From HGM12587 sp045128635 (GTDB taxonomy: Bacteria > Bacillota > Clostridia > Lachnospirales > Lachnospiraceae): 64,000 nucleotides of DNA. Shown piece after piece: positions 9,349-18,109 of the stretch (position 1 is the first letter of the stretch; the number at the start of each line of letters is the position of its first letter). Below the pieces are notes generated by a model. The model ran no database searches and was not told where the DNA came from. It saw only the letters and a program-made list of their open reading frames with translations. The position numbers and the translations under genes are program-made. Where the stretch lies: NCBI GenBank assembly GCA_045128635.1, contig JBGVRS010000151.1:6645-70644 (forward strand), written 5' to 3'.

Positions 9349-10104
9349 ATGAAAACATTTTGGAATAATCTGGTTGCAGCATTTACGATGTATTCCAAGA
9401 TTCCGATGCCGAATATCGAATTGACAGAGGAAAATACGAAATATTCCCTTTGCTTTTTTCCATTGGTGGGAGTAGTCATTGGGGCAATCTTATGTGGATG
9501 GAGAATCGCTTATCCGTATCTTTGTAATGGAGATTTTTTACCGGCAGTTGTATTTGTGATTGTACCAGTCATCATATCCGGTGCCACTCATGTGGACGGA
9601 TTCATTGATACTGTAGATGCAATTTGCTCAAAGAAAACAGTAGAAGGAAAACTGGCAATTTTAAAAGACACACATACAGGTTCTTTTGCGATCATTATGA
9701 CATTGTCCTACTTCCTGGTTGCACTTGGTGTTTGGAGTGAAATGCCAATTGATGCAGTACCGGTATTAGCAATTGGGTTTGTAATGTCCAGAGCATTAAG
9801 CGGTCTTGCAGTTGCAATTTTTCCACATGCAAGAACAAGCAAACTACTTAGAAAAAAAACAGATAAAAAAATACTTGGAATCGTTATGGCGGTATACATT
9901 GTGGTATGTGCAGTGTTGATGTGCCTGATGGAACCAAAGTACGGTAGTGTAGGTGTTCTTGGTGCGGCAGTTTCTTTTGCATACTATTACTATAGTTCCA
10001 AGAAACATTTTGGTGGTATTACGGGAGCTGTTGCAGCATATTTTGTGCAGGTATGTGAACTTGTGATTCCATGTGTTGTTTTAGTAGCTTGGAAATTCTT
10101 ATAA
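9349..10104 (+). CDS. cobS: Adenosylcobinamide-GDP ribazoletransferase
   Basis: A 251-residue integral membrane enzyme that joins adenosylcobinamide-GDP to alpha-ribazole (or its phosphate) in the last step of coenzyme B12 nucleotide-loop assembly. The family motifs are present: ATHVDGFIDTVDA (metal-binding acidic cluster), KDTHTGSFA, and several hydrophobic helices through to the C-terminus. Its length is typical. It has its own promoter and no other cobalamin gene lies beside it, so it may serve salvage or belong to a pathway split over several loci. A GGAGGA ribosome binding site lies nine bases before the ATG. Confidence 0.9.
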   Translation: MKTFWNNLVAAFTMYSKIPMPNIELTEENTKYSLCFFPLVGVVIGAILCGWRIAYPYLCNGDFLPAVVFVIVPVIISGATHVDGFIDTVDAICSKKTVEGKLAILKDTHTGSFAIIMTLSYFLVALGVWSEMPIDAVPVLAIGFVMSRALSGLAVAIFPHARTSKLLRKKTDKKILGIVMAVYIVVCAVLMCLMEPKYGSVGVLGAAVSFAYYYYSSKKHFGGITGAVAAYFVQVCELVIPCVVLVAWKFL

Positions 10105-10134
10105 GAACTATTAAAAAAGAAGATTACATTACAG

Positions 10135-10172
10135 GCGGAGGCTTTCTTAAAAGATAAGCTTCCGCTATTTTA
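10135..10172 (+). terminator. Hairpin with weak T-run between cobS and metA
   Basis: GCGGAGGCTT (10135-10144) pairs with AAGCTTCCGC (10156-10165) with one G-U pair, followed by TATTTT. It is likely a weak terminator, or an attenuator since it ends only about 30 bases before metA. Confidence 0.5.
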
Positions 10173-10194
10173 CAAATAAAAGGAGTAAAATCTT

Positions 10195-11112
10195 ATGCCA
10201 ATTAGAATCCAGAATGATTTGCCGGCAAGAGGACTGCTGGAAGAAGAAAATATTTTCGTCATGGATGAGAATCGTGCCATTAATCAGGAAATTCGTCCAT
10301 TAAAAGTAGGAATCTTAAATCTGATGCCGTTGAAAGAAGATACAGAACTTCAACTGCTTCGTTCTTTTTCAAATACTCCACTGCAGGTTGATGTAACATT
10401 TATTACAATGACAAATCATGAGTCGAAAAACACATCATCCAGTCATATTAATAAATTTTATGAAACATTTCAGGATGTGAAAAAACGTCGTTTTGACGGA
10501 TTGATCATTACTGGTGCACCAGTAGAACATCTTGAATTTGAAGAAGTAGATTATTGGGATGAATTAAAAGAAGTGTTTGAGTGGAGTGAAACTCATGTGA
10601 CTTCTACATTACATATTTGCTGGGGAGCGCAGGCGGCATTGTATTATCATTATGGTCTGCAGAAAACTTTGCTTCCACAGAAGCTGTTTGGAATTTACCA
10701 GCATAAGGTACAGCATAGAAGAGAACCATTGGTACGTGGCTTTGATGATTATTTTGTAGCACCACATTCCCGTCACACAACGGTATCCAGGGATGCTATC
10801 GCAAACTGTCCGGCATTAAAGATTATGGCTGAATCTCCGGAAGCAGGTGTATTTATCTGTATGTCAGAAAACGGAAAGAAGATTTTCGTTATGGGACATC
10901 CGGAATATGACAGAGTAACATTGGATAAAGAATACCGCAGAGATAAAGCCAAAGGATTGGATATTCAGGTGCCAAAGAACTATTATCCTGATGATGATCC
11001 GGAGAAGAGACCAACCTTACAGTGGAGAGCTCATGCAAATACACTGTATACAAACTGGTTAAATTATTACGTATATCAGCTGACACCATATATCTGGGAG
11101 GATGATAAATAA
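10195..11112 (+). CDS. metA: Homoserine O-acetyltransferase, MetA family
   Basis: A 305-residue MetA enzyme that activates homoserine for methionine synthesis. The catalytic Cys is at 142 (HICWGAQAAL), and the GHPEYDR motif supplies the catalytic His and Glu. Residue 111 is Glu (GAPVEHLEF). In characterised MetA enzymes Glu111 goes with acetyl-CoA use, while Gly111 goes with succinyl-CoA as in E. coli, so this should be an acetyltransferase despite its MetA fold. The next small gene overlaps its stop by one base, and an aminotransferase follows, forming a three-gene unit. AAGGAG lies upstream of the ATG. Confidence 0.93.
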   Translation: MPIRIQNDLPARGLLEEENIFVMDENRAINQEIRPLKVGILNLMPLKEDTELQLLRSFSNTPLQVDVTFITMTNHESKNTSSSHINKFYETFQDVKKRRFDGLIITGAPVEHLEFEEVDYWDELKEVFEWSETHVTSTLHICWGAQAALYYHYGLQKTLLPQKLFGIYQHKVQHRREPLVRGFDDYFVAPHSRHTTVSRDAIANCPALKIMAESPEAGVFICMSENGKKIFVMGHPEYDRVTLDKEYRRDKAKGLDIQVPKNYYPDDDPEKRPTLQWRAHANTLYTNWLNYYVYQLTPYIWEDDK

Positions 11113-11288
11113 TGGCAACCAGATGTGAAGAATGCGCATATTTCGTCTATGACGAAGAATATGAAGAATATTTATGTGAAATCAATTTAGATGAAGATGA
11201 AGTGGCACGCTTTTATAGCGATGCTCATTATAACTGCCCTTATTACCGTAACGGAGATGAATATAAGGTAGTGCGTCATCAAATGTAA
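11112..11288 (+). CDS. Small four-cysteine protein (DUF6472-like)
   Basis: A 58-residue acidic protein missing from simple ORF lists because of its size. Its ATG overlaps the metA stop by one base, a sign of translational coupling. The four Cys (residues 5, 8, 22 and 42, in CEEC, LCE and NCPY) suggest a small metal-binding fold. It resembles the short clostridial proteins annotated DUF6472, but I give that name from memory of their pattern. Function is unknown. Its position between metA and an aminotransferase suggests co-expression with methionine synthesis rather than proving a role in it. Confidence 0.7.
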   Translation: MATRCEECAYFVYDEEYEEYLCEINLDEDEVARFYSDAHYNCPYYRNGDEYKVVRHQM

Positions 11289-11307
11289 ATAGAGGAGGAA
11301 GAAACTT

Positions 11308-12498
11308 ATGTACTCACAGAAAATGTATGAGCTGGGAAGCAAAAAATCCACAATCCGTGCGATTTTTGAGTACGGAAAACAACGTGCAGCAATCGTAGGA
11401 GAAGAAAATATCTATGATTTCAGCCTTGGTAATCCAAATGTTCCAACACCGGAATTTGTAAAGCAGGCAATCATTGATATTTTAAATGAAGAAGAACCAT
11501 GTGATGTTCATGGCTATACGGTTGCACCTGGAGATCCAAAGGTTCGTGAAACTCTGGCAAACAGCCTGAATGAACGTTTTGGAACAAACTTTGGGATGCA
11601 GAATTTATTTATTACAGCAGGTGCTGCAGCGTCTATTACAATCTGCTTTAAAGCACTGGTAGAAGAAGGCGACAATTTTATTACATTTGCTCCATATTTC
11701 CCGGAATATAAATGTTTTGTGGAATCTGTAGGAAGTGAATTAAAGGTTGTTCCTGCAAATATTGATACATTCCAGATTAATTTTGAAAAATTTGAAGAAA
11801 TGATTGATGAACATACAAAAGGAATCATCATCAACTCTCCAAACAATCCAAGTGGTGCTGTGTATTCAGAAGAAACAATTAAAAAACTTGCGGAAATTCT
11901 GAGTACAAAATCTGAGGAATATGGTCATCCGATCTTTATCATTTCAGATGAACCATACAGAGAAGTTGTTTATGACGGAGCAGAAGTGCCATATGTACCA
12001 AACTATTATGATAATACATTGGTTTGCTACTCTTACAGTAAATCCTTCTCTCTTGCAGGGGAACGTATCGGTTATATCGTAGTGCCAAATGAAGTGACAG
12101 AATTTGCTTGTATCTATGCATCAATCGCCGGAGCAGCAAGAGTACTCACTCATGTTAATGCGCCATCCCTGTTCCAGAAGGTTGTTGCAAGATGTGCAGG
12201 AAAACCATCTGATATCAGCATTTATGAAAAGAACAGAGAATTATTATACAATGGATTGGTAGAAGCTGGAATTACTTGTGTGAAACCACAGGGAGCATTT
12301 TACTTATTCCCAAGAAGTTTAGAAGAAGATGACAGAGCATTTTGCGAAAAAGCAAAAGCATATGACTTGCTGTTAGTTCCAGGAAGTGACTTTGGATGTC
12401 CAGGACACTTTAGAGCTTCTTACTGTATCAAAACATCTACAATTGAGAAATCATTACCTGTATTTAAGAAATTTGTAGAAGAAGTTTACGGAAAGTAA
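11308..12498 (+). CDS. PLP-dependent class I/II aminotransferase
   Basis: A 396-residue fold-type I aminotransferase. The PLP-binding lysine lies in SYSKSFSLAGERIGY. Other family motifs are NSPNNPSGAVYS, ISDEPYREVVYD and the substrate-binding Arg in FRASYCIK. Such enzymes are usually annotated as aspartate or general amino acid aminotransferases. The sequence alone does not fix the substrate. GAGGAGGAAG precedes the ATG. It follows metA and the small Cys protein by 19 bases and ends at a strong shared terminator, so it closes the unit. Confidence 0.85.
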   Translation: MYSQKMYELGSKKSTIRAIFEYGKQRAAIVGEENIYDFSLGNPNVPTPEFVKQAIIDILNEEEPCDVHGYTVAPGDPKVRETLANSLNERFGTNFGMQNLFITAGAAASITICFKALVEEGDNFITFAPYFPEYKCFVESVGSELKVVPANIDTFQINFEKFEEMIDEHTKGIIINSPNNPSGAVYSEETIKKLAEILSTKSEEYGHPIFIISDEPYREVVYDGAEVPYVPNYYDNTLVCYSYSKSFSLAGERIGYIVVPNEVTEFACIYASIAGAARVLTHVNAPSLFQKVVARCAGKPSDISIYEKNRELLYNGLVEAGITCVKPQGAFYLFPRSLEEDDRAFCEKAKAYDLLLVPGSDFGCPGHFRASYCIKTSTIEKSLPVFKKFVEEVYGK

Positions 12499-12502
12499 TT
12501 AT

Positions 12503-12548
12503 AAAAGAAGAAAACGGCTGCTAAACAGCGGCCGTTTTCTTCTTTTTA
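12503..12548. terminator. Bidirectional terminator between convergent genes
   Basis: GAAGAAAACGGC (12507-12518) pairs with GCCGTTTTCTTC (12531-12542), and the stem continues inward to an AAAC loop. A T-run follows on the plus strand. The vanZ-like gene's stop codon falls in the loop, so its last codons are part of the stem. Confidence 0.85.
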
Positions 12549-13057
12549 TAACTTTTTGAAAGCTTACGAAAAATTGTCTTTCGCCCAATGAATCCGACAA
12601 TACGTACAACGATAATACCGGCAAGTACGCCGATGCTGTCAATCATGACGTCTTTTTTAGAAGGTCCTCGTCCTGCGACTAAAGACTGATGGTATTCATC
12701 ACCGCATGCGAAGGCAACACAAAAAGCACCGGCAACAATCATCAGAGGGATTCCGCGCAGTCCGTAAACATATAATGGGAAAGATACGGAAACTGCCAAT
12801 AAGAAGTAGAGCCCCATATGAGCACATTTTCTGATGAGCAGATGAATGATATCTGCATAATAAAGAATTTCTTCAGTGGTCAGTGAATGGTCAAACACTT
12901 TGGCAGCAATTTCTACCACTTTGATGCTGACTTTAAAACTAAGTCCTGCACTTGTGACACCGTCCTGACCGGATAAATAATATATAAGACACATCATGCC
13001 AATTGCCGGTAAGAAGGACAGCGGCTTTAGCATGGCTCTTAAAAATGTTTTTAACAT
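12521..13057 (-). CDS. VanZ family membrane protein
   Basis: A 178-residue protein with four to five hydrophobic helices. The VanZ signature is clear: RKCAHMGLYFLLA followed by DEYHQSLVAGRGPSKKDV and IDSIGVLAG. VanZ raises teicoplanin resistance in enterococci, but most chromosomal homologues have unknown roles in envelope function. The C-terminus (about 165-178) is a Lys-rich tail encoded in the terminator stem. It is a single-gene minus-strand unit with a GAGG ribosome binding site. Nothing else here suggests a vancomycin-resistance cluster. Confidence 0.85.
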   Translation of the reverse strand: MLKTFLRAMLKPLSFLPAIGMMCLIYYLSGQDGVTSAGLSFKVSIKVVEIAAKVFDHSLTTEEILYYADIIHLLIRKCAHMGLYFLLAVSVSFPLYVYGLRGIPLMIVAGAFCVAFACGDEYHQSLVAGRGPSKKDVMIDSIGVLAGIIVVRIVGFIGRKTIFRKLSKSYKKKKTAAV

Positions 13058-13173
13058 ATATACCTCATTTCTAAAATATAAAAATAACTCGATAGTTACT
13101 AAAATATAGATATATCACCAGAATTTTGAAAAGTAAAGGTAATTCATAAAATATTAAGAAACGTATAAAAATA

Positions 13174-13202
13174 TTGCAATTTGGCTTAAAATATGGTAAA
13201 AT
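13174..13202 (+). promoter_or_regulatory. Promoter upstream of the shikimate-kinase-like gene
   Basis: TTGCAA at 13174-13179 and TAAAAT at 13197-13202, 17-base spacer. Transcription would start near 13209 and meet a terminator-like hairpin within 50 bases. Confidence 0.65.
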
Positions 13203-13227
13203 CCCGCATGGTAAAGATTAACGTAAG

Positions 13228-13258
13228 AGCAACGATAAAAGCGTTGCTTCTTTTTTTG
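13228..13258 (+). terminator. Leader terminator/attenuator before the kinase-like gene
   Basis: AGCAACG (13228-13234) pairs with CGTTGCT (13242-13248) around a 7-base loop and is followed by TTCTTTTTTTG. It lies between the promoter and the start codon, so full-length mRNA needs read-through. This suggests attenuation or a short terminated leader RNA. Confidence 0.6.
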
Positions 13259-13272
13259 TGAGGGATTCATTC

Positions 13273-13785
13273 GTGAAAAACAACATTATTTTAATTGGAA
13301 TGCCAGGGGTAGGAAAAAGTACTGTTGGTGTTATTCTGGCTAAGATTCTGGCATATCATTTCCTGGATTCGGATCTGGTAATTCAGGAGAGAGAAGGAAA
13401 ACGACTTCATCAGATTATTTCAGAAGCTGGAACAGAAGGATTTTTAAAAATCGAAAATGATGTCAATGCTTCTTTAAATGTCGATCGTACGATTATTGCA
13501 ACCGGAGGAAGTGCTGTATATGGAATGGAAGCTATGGAGCACTTAAAAGAGATTGGTGAAGTTGTATATTTAAAAGCGGATTATCCGACTATCCAAAAGA
13601 GACTTGGGAATCTGGAAAAGCGCGGTGTGGCATTAAAACCAGGACAGACGCTGAAAAATTTGTATGATGAGAGATGTGCGCTTTACGAAAAATATGCGGA
13701 TGTTGTGGTAGATGAAAAAGGTCTTGGTACAGAAGAGACCATTGGAGCAGTGTTACGAGGTTTGAATCTTTTAAACGAAATATAA
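13273..13785 (+). CDS. Divergent shikimate-kinase-like P-loop protein
   Basis: A 170-residue P-loop kinase of the shikimate kinase family. It has the Walker A GMPGVGKST, the DSD motif (FLDSDLVIQ), ATGGSAV in place of the usual ATGGG, and an Arg in ERCALYEKYAD where family members hold ATP. The usual substrate-binding FRxxE motif reads FLKIE, so the Arg that grips shikimate is missing. That weakens the shikimate assignment; it may be a paralogue with another substrate. I chose the GTG at 13273, which has GAGGG eight bases upstream, over the GTG at 13258 in the terminator T-run. A transporter-like gene follows after 14 bases. Confidence 0.65.
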   Translation: MKNNIILIGMPGVGKSTVGVILAKILAYHFLDSDLVIQEREGKRLHQIISEAGTEGFLKIENDVNASLNVDRTIIATGGSAVYGMEAMEHLKEIGEVVYLKADYPTIQKRLGNLEKRGVALKPGQTLKNLYDERCALYEKYADVVVDEKGLGTEETIGAVLRGLNLLNEI

Positions 13786-13799
13786 GAAAGTGAGGAAGT

Positions 13800-14675
13800 A
13801 TGCTTCATACTTTAGAACATGTATTTATACACGCGATAGAAGATAATATCAATATCATCCCATTTTTATTCGTGACCTACTGTATCATGGAATATATGGA
13901 ACATGCCATGGCAGAAAAGACTGAGGGAGCGGTGAAATATAAGGGTAAAATGGGACCACTTTTTGGCGGGATTTTGGGAATTATTCCACAGTGTGGATTT
14001 TCAGCTGCGGCGGCAAGCTTTTATTCCGGCGGTGTGATTACTTTAGGAACATTGCTTGCAATTTTCTTATCCACTTCCGATGAAATGTTACCAATTCTCA
14101 TTTCTCAGACAGTTCCGGCAATGACAATCGCCAAAATTTTAACTGTCAAAGCACTGATTGGTGTAGGTGCAGGATTTTTGGTAGATTTTGCGCTGAAACG
14201 AATTGGAAAAGGACATGTGGTGCAAAAGCACATTCACGATTTGTGTGAGCAGGAACACTGCCATTGTGAAGAAGAGGAATCTTCTATCTGGAAGTCAGCG
14301 CTGATTCATACAGCGAAAGTGTTTGGGTTTATTTTTATTGTTTCTTTACTGCTGAACCTTGTGATGGAAAGTGGTGGAGAAGATGTACTGGAGTGGTTTG
14401 CCAATAATCATTCCATTCTTGCGGCGGTTTTGACAGGTCTGGTAGGACTTGTGCCGAACTGTGCACCATCGGTAATTATTACTCAGTTGTATCTAAAACA
14501 GTTGATTAGTGCAGGGGCTATGATGTCCGGATTGCTTGTAAGTGCCGGTGTTGGTGTACTGGTACTTTTTAGAACAAATCGCTCATGGAAACAGAATCTG
14601 AAAATTACAGGAATGCTTTACACAATTGGTGTAATCGCAGGACTTTTGATTGATTTGATAGGAATTACATTTTAA
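13800..14675 (+). CDS. Predicted metal/oxyanion transporter (ArsP_2-like, putative manganese transporter)
   Basis: A 291-residue integral membrane protein with about ten hydrophobic segments in two halves. Each half has a matching signature: GIIPQCGFSAAAASFYSGG and GLVPNCAPSVIITQLYLK, showing an internal repeat typical of transporters. The halves are joined by a cytosolic loop rich in His, Cys and Glu (HIHDLCEQEHCHCEEEE), which could bind a metal. Related proteins are annotated as putative manganese transporters or arsenic efflux-like permeases. The substrate is not established from sequence. The gene lies 14 bases after the kinase-like gene and 2 bases before the ABC-F gene, so the three are probably one operon. 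Confidence 0.7.
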   Translation: MLHTLEHVFIHAIEDNINIIPFLFVTYCIMEYMEHAMAEKTEGAVKYKGKMGPLFGGILGIIPQCGFSAAAASFYSGGVITLGTLLAIFLSTSDEMLPILISQTVPAMTIAKILTVKALIGVGAGFLVDFALKRIGKGHVVQKHIHDLCEQEHCHCEEEESSIWKSALIHTAKVFGFIFIVSLLLNLVMESGGEDVLEWFANNHSILAAVLTGLVGLVPNCAPSVIITQLYLKQLISAGAMMSGLLVSAGVGVLVLFRTNRSWKQNLKITGMLYTIGVIAGLLIDLIGITF

Positions 14676-14677
14676 CG

Positions 14678-16498
14678 ATGAATATTTTAACAGCGGAACA
14701 TTTGAAAAAATCATATACAGAAAGATTGCTGTTTGATGACGCAAGCTTTTATCTCCACGAAGGAGAAAAAGTAGGAATTTTAGGTATCAATGGTACTGGA
14801 AAGTCCACACTCTTAAAAATTCTTGCAGGTATGGAAGAACCAGAAGAAGGAAAAGTGGTGCTGGCAAATCATGTGGTACTGCGTTACTTGCCACAGCATC
14901 CAAACTTCAAAGAAGGTCAGACGGTTTTACAAGCAGTGCTTGATGTACACAAGGGCGATGATACCCTTTACAATCTGGAAGCTGATGCGAAAACCATGAT
15001 GACAAAGCTTGGAATTACAGACTTTAATCAGCCTGTGGAACAATTGTCCGGTGGCCAGAAAAAAAGACTTGCTCTGGTAGCAGCACTGGTGGCTCCGGCA
15101 GATATCCTTGTATTAGACGAACCGACCAACCATTTGGATCATGCAATGTCAGATTGGCTGGAAGAGTTCCTGAAAAAATGGCGTGGAGCTCTGATCATGG
15201 TTACTCATGATCGTTACTTTTTAGACAGCGTGACGAACCGCATTGTAGAAATTGATAAAGGAAAGATTTACAGCTACGAGACCAACTATTCGGGCTTTTT
15301 GCAGCTGAAGGCTGACCGTGAGGCCAGTGCGTTAGCTTCCGAGCGAAAACGTCAGTCCATCTTGCGTGTAGAGTTAGAGTGGATGATGCGAGGGGCCAGA
15401 GCACGTTCTACAAAGCAGAAGGCTCATATTCAGAGATACGAAAATCTGAAAAATCAGGAAGCACCGAAATTTGATGCCAAAATCGAGATTTCTTCGGTAT
15501 CATCCCGTATGGGGCGTACAACCATTGAGCTTGATTCTTTAAGTAAATCTTATGGAGACAAGGTGCTTTTTAAGGATTTTACTTATTATTTTCTTAAGAA
15601 TGACAGAATTGGGTTCCTTGGCGCCAACGGATGTGGTAAAACTACATTAATGAAAGTTATTGCGGGTCAGATAGAACCGGATGAAGGATGCGTGACAGTT
15701 GGTCAGACTGTAAAAATCGGTTATTATACACAGGAAATTGCACAAGATAAGTCTGCAGGAATTGCTTACATGGACCCATCTATGAGAGTCATTGATTATA
15801 TTAAACAGACAGCAGAATATGTAATGACAGAAGAAGGTCGAGTGACTGCATCCAAGATGCTGGAACGATTTTTATTCCCGCCTGAAGAGCAATATAATTT
15901 TATCGGAAAACTTTCTGGTGGTGAAAAGCGTCGATTAAATCTTCTTCGAGTGCTGATGGAGGCACCGAATGTATTGATTCTTGACGAGCCGACCAACGAT
16001 CTGGATATTACTACATTGACAATTCTGGAAGATTATTTAGATCATTTTGATGGAATCGTCATTACGGTATCTCATGACAGATATTTCCTGGACCGTATTG
16101 TAAAACGAATTTTTGCATTTGACGGAAAGGGAAATTTACGTCAGCATGAAGGCGGTTATACAGAGTATGCAGCAAGAATTGCGGCAGAAGAACCGGAAGA
16201 GGTTGTAAAAGCACCTGTGAAAAAAGGTGTGGATACCCGAGTAAAAGAGAAAAAATTAAAATTCACATATAAAGAAGAAAAAGAATACGAAACAATCGAA
16301 AGTGACATTGCGGCTCTGGAAGAAAAGATTGAAGAATTGGAAGCTTCCATGAGCAAATTTGCAAGAGATTTTGTGAAGCTGAATCAGATTACAAAAGAAA
16401 AAGAAGAAGCAGAGGCACTTTTGGAAGAAAAGATGGACCGCTGGATGTATCTGGAAGATTTAAAAGCAAAAATTGATGCACAAAATGGTTCAAAGTAA
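14678..16498 (+). CDS. ABC-F family ATPase
   Basis: A 606-residue soluble protein with two ABC ATPase domains and no membrane segments. Domain 1 has Walker A GINGTGKST and signature LSGGQKKR. Domain 2 has GANGCGKTT and LSGGEKRR, with LDEPTNHLD and LDEPTNDLD as Walker B regions. The linker between the domains is basic (about 205-270). The C-terminus (about 530-606) is charged and coiled-coil-like, as in Uup-type members. ABC-F proteins act on ribosomes, mostly in translation quality control or antibiotic protection. No resistance context is seen, so a housekeeping role is more likely. It starts 2 bases after the transporter stop with no clear SD, suggesting translational coupling. Confidence 0.9.
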   Translation: MNILTAEHLKKSYTERLLFDDASFYLHEGEKVGILGINGTGKSTLLKILAGMEEPEEGKVVLANHVVLRYLPQHPNFKEGQTVLQAVLDVHKGDDTLYNLEADAKTMMTKLGITDFNQPVEQLSGGQKKRLALVAALVAPADILVLDEPTNHLDHAMSDWLEEFLKKWRGALIMVTHDRYFLDSVTNRIVEIDKGKIYSYETNYSGFLQLKADREASALASERKRQSILRVELEWMMRGARARSTKQKAHIQRYENLKNQEAPKFDAKIEISSVSSRMGRTTIELDSLSKSYGDKVLFKDFTYYFLKNDRIGFLGANGCGKTTLMKVIAGQIEPDEGCVTVGQTVKIGYYTQEIAQDKSAGIAYMDPSMRVIDYIKQTAEYVMTEEGRVTASKMLERFLFPPEEQYNFIGKLSGGEKRRLNLLRVLMEAPNVLILDEPTNDLDITTLTILEDYLDHFDGIVITVSHDRYFLDRIVKRIFAFDGKGNLRQHEGGYTEYAARIAAEEPEEVVKAPVKKGVDTRVKEKKLKFTYKEEKEYETIESDIAALEEKIEELEASMSKFARDFVKLNQITKEKEEAEALLEEKMDRWMYLEDLKAKIDAQNGSK

Positions 16499-16515
16499 GT
16501 ATAGAGGAGTAAAAA

Positions 16516-18099
16516 ATGGCTGATATTAGAAAAGAGATTGAAAAAAGACGTACCTTTGCTATCATTTCCCACCCGGATGCTGGTAAAACAACGTTGACAG
16601 AAAAATTCTTATTATATGGTGGTGCGATTAACCTTGCAGGTTCTGTAAAGGGAAAGGCAACTGCCAGACATGCAGTTTCAGACTGGATGGAAATCGAAAA
16701 ACAGAGAGGTATTTCTGTAACTTCCTCTGTACTGCAGTTTAACTATGATAATTATTGCATTAACATTCTGGATACACCGGGACACCAGGACTTCTCAGAA
16801 GATACTTACCGTACACTGATGGCAGCTGACTCGGCTGTCATGGTAATCGATGGTTCCAAGGGTGTAGAAGCACAGACAAGAAAACTTTTCAAGGTTTGTG
16901 CCATGAGACATATTCCGATCTTTACATTTATCAATAAAATGGACCGTGATGCTATGGATATGTTCGAACTTCTTGATGATATCGAAAAAGAGTTAGGCAT
17001 TGCTACATGTCCGATCAATTGGCCAATCGGTTCCGGTAAAAACTTTAAAGGTGTTTATGACAGAGCAAATCAGCAGGTACATGTATTCTCTGATACTGAA
17101 AAAGGTACCAAAGAAGGTGAAGATACTGTTCTGAACATGGAAGAAGCGGAAAAATACGTTGGGGAAGAATTATTTGCACAGTTAAATGATGAAATCGAAC
17201 TTCTTGACGGTGCAAGTGCAGAATTTGATCAGGAACAGGTAGATAAAGGTTTACTTTCACCGGTATTCTTTGGTTCTGCTTTAACAAACTTTGGTGTTGA
17301 AATTTTCTTAAAACATTTCTTAAAGATGACTTCTTCACCACTTCCAAGAAAAGCAGATATCGGTATCATTGATCCGATGGAAGAAGATTTCTCTGCTTTT
17401 GTATTTAAAATTCAGGCAAACATGAATAAAGCACACCGTGACCGAATCGCATTTATGAGAATTTGTTCCGGTAAATTTGATGCCGGTATGGAAGTTTACC
17501 ATGTGCAGGAAGGTAAAAAACAGAGATTATCCCAGCCACAGCAGTTAATGGCACAAGATAGAAAGATTGTAGAAGAAGCTTATGCCGGTGATATTATCGG
17601 TGTATTTGATCCGGGCATTTATTCCATCGGAGATACCATCTGTATGCCGGGCAAGAAATTTCAGTACGAAGGAATTCCTACATTCGCGCCGGAACATTTT
17701 GCAAGAGTGCGTCAGATTGATACTATGAAACGTAAACAGTTCGTCAAAGGTATCGAACAGATTGCGCAGGAAGGTGCGATTCAGATTTTCCAGGAATTTA
17801 ACAGCGGTATGGAAGAAGTTATCGTTGGTGTTGTAGGTGTTCTGCAGTTTGATGTATTAAAATTCCGTATGGAAAATGAATACAATGTTGATATCCGTTT
17901 GGAAGAACTTCCATATGAACATATTCGCTGGATTGAAAATGAAGATATCGATGTTTCTAAGATTACCGGTACATCCGATATGAAACGAATCAAAGATATG
18001 AAAGGAAATCCATTGCTTCTGTTTATCAATAGCTGGAGTGTTGGCATGACTCTTGATCGAAATGAAGGTCTGATTCTTTCTGAATTCGGTAGAAACTAA
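16516..18099 (+). CDS. prfC: Peptide chain release factor 3
   Basis: A 527-residue translational GTPase of normal length that recycles RF1 and RF2 from the ribosome after peptide release. The GTPase motifs are HPDAGKTTLTEK (G1), RGISVTSS (G2), DTPGHQDFSEDTYR (G3) and NKMD (G4). Residues about 280-527 hold the RF3-specific domains. AGAGGAG lies upstream of the ATG, 17 bases after the ABC-F gene, so both may be transcribed together. Confidence 0.95.
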   Translation: MADIRKEIEKRRTFAIISHPDAGKTTLTEKFLLYGGAINLAGSVKGKATARHAVSDWMEIEKQRGISVTSSVLQFNYDNYCINILDTPGHQDFSEDTYRTLMAADSAVMVIDGSKGVEAQTRKLFKVCAMRHIPIFTFINKMDRDAMDMFELLDDIEKELGIATCPINWPIGSGKNFKGVYDRANQQVHVFSDTEKGTKEGEDTVLNMEEAEKYVGEELFAQLNDEIELLDGASAEFDQEQVDKGLLSPVFFGSALTNFGVEIFLKHFLKMTSSPLPRKADIGIIDPMEEDFSAFVFKIQANMNKAHRDRIAFMRICSGKFDAGMEVYHVQEGKKQRLSQPQQLMAQDRKIVEEAYAGDIIGVFDPGIYSIGDTICMPGKKFQYEGIPTFAPEHFARVRQIDTMKRKQFVKGIEQIAQEGAIQIFQEFNSGMEEVIVGVVGVLQFDVLKFRMENEYNVDIRLEELPYEHIRWIENEDIDVSKITGTSDMKRIKDMKGNPLLLFINSWSVGMTLDRNEGLILSEFGRN

Positions 18100-18109
18100 A
18101 GAAAAGGCT

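Noticed and set aside
10105..10194. SAM riboswitch upstream of metA
   Set aside because: The gap is only 90 bases and contains one simple hairpin, without the conserved junction.
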